NCBI GenBank assembly: GCA_002440885.1
Contig: DJVY01000152.1
Span: 4,168 to 39,823 of the forward strand
Length of the DNA: 35,656 bases
DNA from: Bacteroidales bacterium UBA6244
GTDB taxonomy: Bacteria > Bacteroidota > Bacteroidia > Bacteroidales > F082
Direction: 5' to 3'
Shown here: in pieces, positions 32,566 through 35,656 of the stretch
How positions within the stretch are numbered: the first letter of the stretch is position 1
Layout of the letters: each line of letters opens with the position of its first letter
Notes under the pieces: model-generated
Seen by the model: only the letters and a program-made list of their open reading frames with translations
What the model was told of the DNA's origin: nothing
The model's database searches: none
Position numbers and translations under genes: made by a program

Positions 32566-33468
32566 CTATTGTTCAAGAAAAGTCAATACATAGTTTGCAA
32601 AAGTTTCGGGAAGCTGATACATCAAACCATGGCCGGAATCCTGTACTTTTATCAGAGTGGCTGAGCTGATTGACCCGGCAAGAAATAATGAATTCTGACT
32701 TGGAACAACCTTATCGTTTTCACCACAGATTACCAGCACAGGCCTATTCAGCGAACCCAAATGTCCGGCTGAGCCACCACCCGGTTTCAGCCATTCCTGT
32801 ATAGCAAAGTATTGCATACCAATAGTTTCATCGTTGTAAGGTTCCGTAGCCTCCGGCAAAAATGTCCATGGTTCGGGATGTGTTGCCAGCCATTCGTCAG
32901 GAAAAAGCAAACTGAGACGCTCCATTGGCGTGGCTGCCGGATTTTCGAGAATGTCAATTATTTCCTGAGAAGGATTAACAACGAGGGTATCACCGCAATT
33001 GGTAGCATAAAGTACCAGCTTATTCACTTTTTCAGGGTGGTTAACAGCAAACATCTGAGCAACATAGCCTCCCATTGACCAGCCAAGCACATGTGCTTTT
33101 TCAATACTCAACTCTGAAAGCAAGGCGTTAACATCTTCTGCCAGAGAGCTGATCGACATAGTGGAATCAGCGTTGGTGCTCAGGCCCATCCCCCTGTAAT
33201 CGAAAACAATTACTTTATACTTTGTTTGCAGAATTTCAATGGCTTTGGTACTCCACAAATCCATATTAGTCGAAAAGCCAATGCACATAATCAATGGTTC
33301 ACCTGAACCATAAGTTTTATAGGCGATTTTTGCATTGGAAATGTCGGCGTACATAACCACCCCATCTTTATCAGCGACCTCATCATTGCTTTTTTTACAT
33401 CCGGATACCATAACTGTAAGAATTAAAGTTAACAAAATTGTTACCCCAAAAAATCCTGAGTATTTCAT
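32566..33468 (-). CDS. Alpha/beta hydrolase lipoprotein
   Basis: The 300-residue protein has an N-terminal signal sequence and lipobox (MVSGC followed by KKSNDE), then an alpha/beta-hydrolase fold: oxyanion-region IMCIGFSTNMDLW, VIVFDYRGMGLS, nucleophile elbow LGWSMGGYVAQ with the catalytic Ser, acid in ICGENDKVVPSQ, and base His in DSGHGLMYQ. Such proteins cleave esters, amides or similar bonds; the substrate is not readable. Being lipid-anchored is less usual for this fold and suggests an extracytoplasmic substrate. The start at the ATG at 33468 gives the better signal peptide (MKYSGFFGVTIL); an in-frame ATG at 33492 is also possible. It has its own promoter box and no operon partner. Confidence 0.9.
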   Translation of the reverse strand: MKYSGFFGVTILLTLILTVMVSGCKKSNDEVADKDGVVMYADISNAKIAYKTYGSGEPLIMCIGFSTNMDLWSTKAIEILQTKYKVIVFDYRGMGLSTNADSTMSISSLAEDVNALLSELSIEKAHVLGWSMGGYVAQMFAVNHPEKVNKLVLYATNCGDTLVVNPSQEIIDILENPAATPMERLSLLFPDEWLATHPEPWTFLPEATEPYNDETIGMQYFAIQEWLKPGGGSAGHLGSLNRPVLVICGENDKVVPSQNSLFLAGSISSATLIKVQDSGHGLMYQLPETFANYVLTFLEQ

Positions 33469-33530
33469 ATGTGAAAAAAATAAGTTTTCCATTTAATGAA
33501 AAATCTCCCACTCATACCAAGCATGTTCTG

Positions 33531-33544
33531 CCAGTTAAAACTGG
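33531..33544. repeat. Short palindrome in the leader of the alpha/beta hydrolase gene
   Basis: CCAGTT and AACTGG are perfect reverse complements with an AA spacer. They lie just after the predicted transcription start and may be a small hairpin or operator. Confidence 0.3.
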
Positions 33545-33558
33545 TATCATTTCAAAGC

Positions 33559-33566
33559 CAAATATA
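33559..33566 (-). promoter_or_regulatory. Predicted -7 box for the alpha/beta hydrolase lipoprotein
   Basis: The minus strand reads TATATTTG, an exact TAnnTTTG match 91 bases before the ATG at 33468. Confidence 0.5.
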
Positions 33567-33750
33567 TATTTTTTATTATTCTGATTTCTCATATTTCTTC
33601 CAGGTTTGTATTTTCTATAAGCTTCTCCTTATAATTGTATTCCTAGTGATAAATATTCAATTCTGTCCAGGGTCGTTACTGTGACAATTGCCATAAAAGC
33701 TATCGGATATTTATGCCCGGATGGCTGTTGAGAACATAGACGGGTGGGAT

Positions 33751-34695
33751 TTACGAACCCCTTTCCATCGCCTTGCCAATCAGCTCAACGATTTCCTGTA
33801 TCGCTTTTTCGGGTTGTGTGGCATCGATCCAGTTGAAGGCGGCATCGCGACGCAACCAGGTCATCTGTCGCTTGGCGTAGCGGCGGGTGTTCGTTTTAAT
33901 TTTTTCCACGGTTTGCTCGTAAGTCCATTCTCCCGACAGGTAGGCAAATAATTCCTTGTAACCAACGGTGTTCAGCGAATTGAGTCCGCGATAGGGGTAC
34001 ACCGCCCGGGCTTCCTCCAGCCAGCCGGCCTTTAGCATTTGGTCGGTACGCTGATGGATGCGTTGGTTTAGTATGTTCCTGGGAAGGTGAAGTGCGATTT
34101 TCAAGGTGGCAAACGGTCGTTCCTTCGGTTCGGCCTTGCGCTGTTGACTAAATGGCACTCCGGTCTGCAAACAGACTTCGATACCCCGCATCAGCCGCAT
34201 CGGGTTGTTGACATCAACCACATTATAATACGCCGGATCAAGGGCTTGCAACCATGTTTGCAGTCCACCAATTCCTTCAAGCCTGAACCGCTCCTCCATT
34301 TCTGCTCTCAGTTGCACATCCGGATCGGGAAGGGCATCAATCCCGTTGCAAACGGCATCAATATAAAGCCCTGATCCACCGGTCATCACTACAACTTTGT
34401 GTCTGGTAAACAGCCGTCCCAGCAGTGTCAATACTTCTTCTTCGTATTTCGACACATTGTACTCGTTGTGAATGCTCAGATGACCCACCAGGTGATGGAT
34501 GATGCCGCCCCTCTGCCCTACTGCAGGTGCTGCCGTTCCTATTGGAATTTCCGAAAAAAACTGTCGTGAGTCAGCCGAGATAATCTCGGTTTTAAAATGT
34601 TGGGCTATCTGGATGGCGAGCGAGGTTTTGCCTGAGGCAGTAGGCCCTGCGATAACCACGAGCAGACCCTTTTGTCGGCTAGCTGTTGTCATCAT
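33751..34695 (-). CDS. miaA: tRNA dimethylallyltransferase
   Basis: The 314-residue protein is MiaA, which transfers a dimethylallyl group to A37 of tRNAs reading codons beginning with U. Signature segments are the P-loop VVIAGPTASGKTSLA (Lys23), EIISADSRQFFSEIPIGTA, HHLVGHLSIHNEYNVSKYEE, VMTGGSGLYIDAVCNGID, MRLMRGIEVCLQTG, NTVGYKELFAYLSGEW and TRRYAKRQMTWLRRD. The ATG at 34695 (or 34692) overlaps the end of the upstream cca gene by 17 (or 14) bases, so the two are translated from one message. A TTG at 34722 extends the frame further into cca and is less likely. No terminator was found after the stop. Confidence 0.96.
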   Translation of the reverse strand: MMTTASRQKGLLVVIAGPTASGKTSLAIQIAQHFKTEIISADSRQFFSEIPIGTAAPAVGQRGGIIHHLVGHLSIHNEYNVSKYEEEVLTLLGRLFTRHKVVVMTGGSGLYIDAVCNGIDALPDPDVQLRAEMEERFRLEGIGGLQTWLQALDPAYYNVVDVNNPMRLMRGIEVCLQTGVPFSQQRKAEPKERPFATLKIALHLPRNILNQRIHQRTDQMLKAGWLEEARAVYPYRGLNSLNTVGYKELFAYLSGEWTYEQTVEKIKTNTRRYAKRQMTWLRRDAAFNWIDATQPEKAIQEIVELIGKAMERGS

Positions 34696-35656
34696 GCGGC
34701 AAATCAGAAGGTAATCCGGCAACAGGAGCGGTAAGTTCCTTTTTCAGGTGAAGTCTTCTCTTTTTACCCAGATCGAGCAAAAAAGCATAAGCCTCTTCGA
34801 AATTGTTCGCGATTTCGCCGTCAAGAATGGCCTCACGTATAGCTGATTTCAAATCTCCTACCGTCTTTGAAGGGCTTAGGCCGAAAGTTTCCATAATCAT
34901 CTCACCCGTCACTGGAGGTTGCCAGTTTCGAATCTTGTCTTTGGCTTCAACTTCCTTAAGTTTTTGCCTGACGAGTTGAAAATTATTCAGGTAACGTTTT
35001 ACTTTGGCTTCGTTTTTCGAGGTAATGTCGGCATCGCATAGCATCATTAGATCATCGATGTCGTCACCTGCATCAAAAAGCAGGCGGCGTATGGCCGAGT
35101 CGGTTACAATTTCCTGAGCCAGCACAATAGGCCGCAGGTGAAGTTGCACGAGTTTCTGCACATAGCGCAATTTTTCGTTCTGAGGCAATTTCAGTTGTTT
35201 AAAAATACCCGGAACCATTTTTGCCCCGATAAACTCATGGCCATGGAAAGTCCATCCCACTTTCGGGTCGAAGCGTTTAGTAATGGGCTTGGCGATATCG
35301 TGCAGTATGGCGCTCCAGCGTAACCATAAGTTGTCGGAGGCGGCGGCCAGGTTATCAAGCACTTCGATGGTGTGGTAAAAATTGTCTTTGTGTGCCACAC
35401 CGTTCATCACTTCAACACCCTTAAGGGCAACGAATTGAGGAAAGATTATCGCCAGAAGTCCTGTTTCCTCAAGTAGTTTAAAACCAACAGAAGGCTTTTT
35501 TGCCATGACGATCAAATTCATTTCGTCCATTACGCGCTCTCCCGAAACGATACGGATTCTGTTCTTGTTGCGGCTGATGGCGTCGAGCGTATTGGCTTCG
35601 ATGGTGAACCCAAGCTGGGTGGCAAACCTGATGGCGCGCATCATCCGCAGTGGATC
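34679..35656 (-). CDS. cca: CCA-adding tRNA nucleotidyltransferase, 3' part (HD domain form)
   Basis: The visible 325 residues are the C-terminal two thirds of a poly(A) polymerase / CCA-adding enzyme; the frame stays open through the right edge (DPLRMMRAIRFATQLGF), so the N-terminal nucleotidyltransferase head is outside the window. Seen are the end of the head domain with DPLRMMRAIRFA, the RNA-binding region with RIRIVSGERVMDEMNLIV and GVEVMNGVAHKDNFYHT, and an HD phosphohydrolase domain with WSAILHDIAKPITKR and FHGHEFIGAKMV. This is the usual domain order of HD-containing CCA enzymes in Bacteroidota. It repairs or adds the CCA end of tRNA and overlaps miaA, another tRNA-maturation gene. 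Confidence 0.93.
   Translation of the reverse strand, partial: DPLRMMRAIRFATQLGFTIEANTLDAISRNKNRIRIVSGERVMDEMNLIVMAKKPSVGFKLLEETGLLAIIFPQFVALKGVEVMNGVAHKDNFYHTIEVLDNLAAASDNLWLRWSAILHDIAKPITKRFDPKVGWTFHGHEFIGAKMVPGIFKQLKLPQNEKLRYVQKLVQLHLRPIVLAQEIVTDSAIRRLLFDAGDDIDDLMMLCDADITSKNEAKVKRYLNNFQLVRQKLKEVEAKDKIRNWQPPVTGEMIMETFGLSPSKTVGDLKSAIREAILDGEIANNFEEAYAFLLDLGKKRRLHLKKELTAPVAGLPSDLPHDDNS

Noticed and set aside
1..35656. Mobile elements, CRISPR arrays, tRNA or rRNA genes
   Set aside because: I looked for transposase motifs, terminal repeats, regularly spaced repeats and tRNA-like sequences and saw none; genes are mostly housekeeping with uniform base use.

Overview
The window is a chromosomal stretch from a member of the Bacteroidota. 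The evidence is a type IX secretion / gliding locus (porV, porU, a PorP/SprF protein, gldJ), lipoprotein signals, and exact matches to the Bacteroidetes -7 promoter box TAnnTTTG in front of nearly every predicted transcription unit. Gene content fits a Bacteroidales/Marinilabiliales-like bacterium, but the exact lineage is inference. I see no tRNA, rRNA, CRISPR array, insertion sequence or phage gene.

Layout. 1-258: tail of an unrecognised gene, convergent with ispF. 255-9480 (minus): ispF, porV and two tandem gingipain-fold PorU-type proteins; the one nearest gldJ is full length, the inner one lacks about 120 N-terminal residues, and both keep the His/Cys pair. 9671-12195 (plus): PorP/SprF protein and the lipoprotein gldJ, closed by a strong terminator. 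12254-14610 (plus): murF and anmK with overlapping stop/start, joining peptidoglycan precursor synthesis to recycling. 14662-16068 (minus): NhaD Na+/H+ antiporter. 16233-16535 (minus): a small lipoprotein. 16584-19961: two divergent aldehyde dehydrogenases (ALDH7 type and pruA) whose predicted promoters face each other and overlap. 20034-22919 (minus): MATE transporter, APS reductase (cysH) and inorganic pyrophosphatase.

23192-29087 (plus) is the most unusual region. It holds a DcsG-like ATP-grasp protein, a stand-alone PEP/pyruvate-binding (PPDK N-terminal type) protein, and, 2 bases further on, a 1061-residue protein combining a GAF/PAS-like sensor region, a helical region, a second PPDK-type ATP-binding domain, a C-terminal region shared with its neighbour, and a terminal nucleotidyltransferase domain. 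Neither PPDK-like protein shows the phosphohistidine swivel domain or the PEP/pyruvate barrel, so neither can be a conventional dikinase. 29227-30876: SulP anion transporter with STAS domain.

31116-33468 (minus) holds two single-gene lipoprotein units, one resembling GH64 / beta-1,3-glucanase proteins and one alpha/beta hydrolase. 33751-end (minus) is miaA overlapping the 3' part of a CCA-adding enzyme, two tRNA-maturation genes in one operon. The cca gene runs off the right edge.

The main candidates for new biology are the PPDK-like pair with the nucleotidyltransferase fusion, the duplicated PorU sortase inside the conserved porV-porU-gldJ block, and the symmetrical promoter architectures at 18259-18296, 24078-24150 and 16136-16155.
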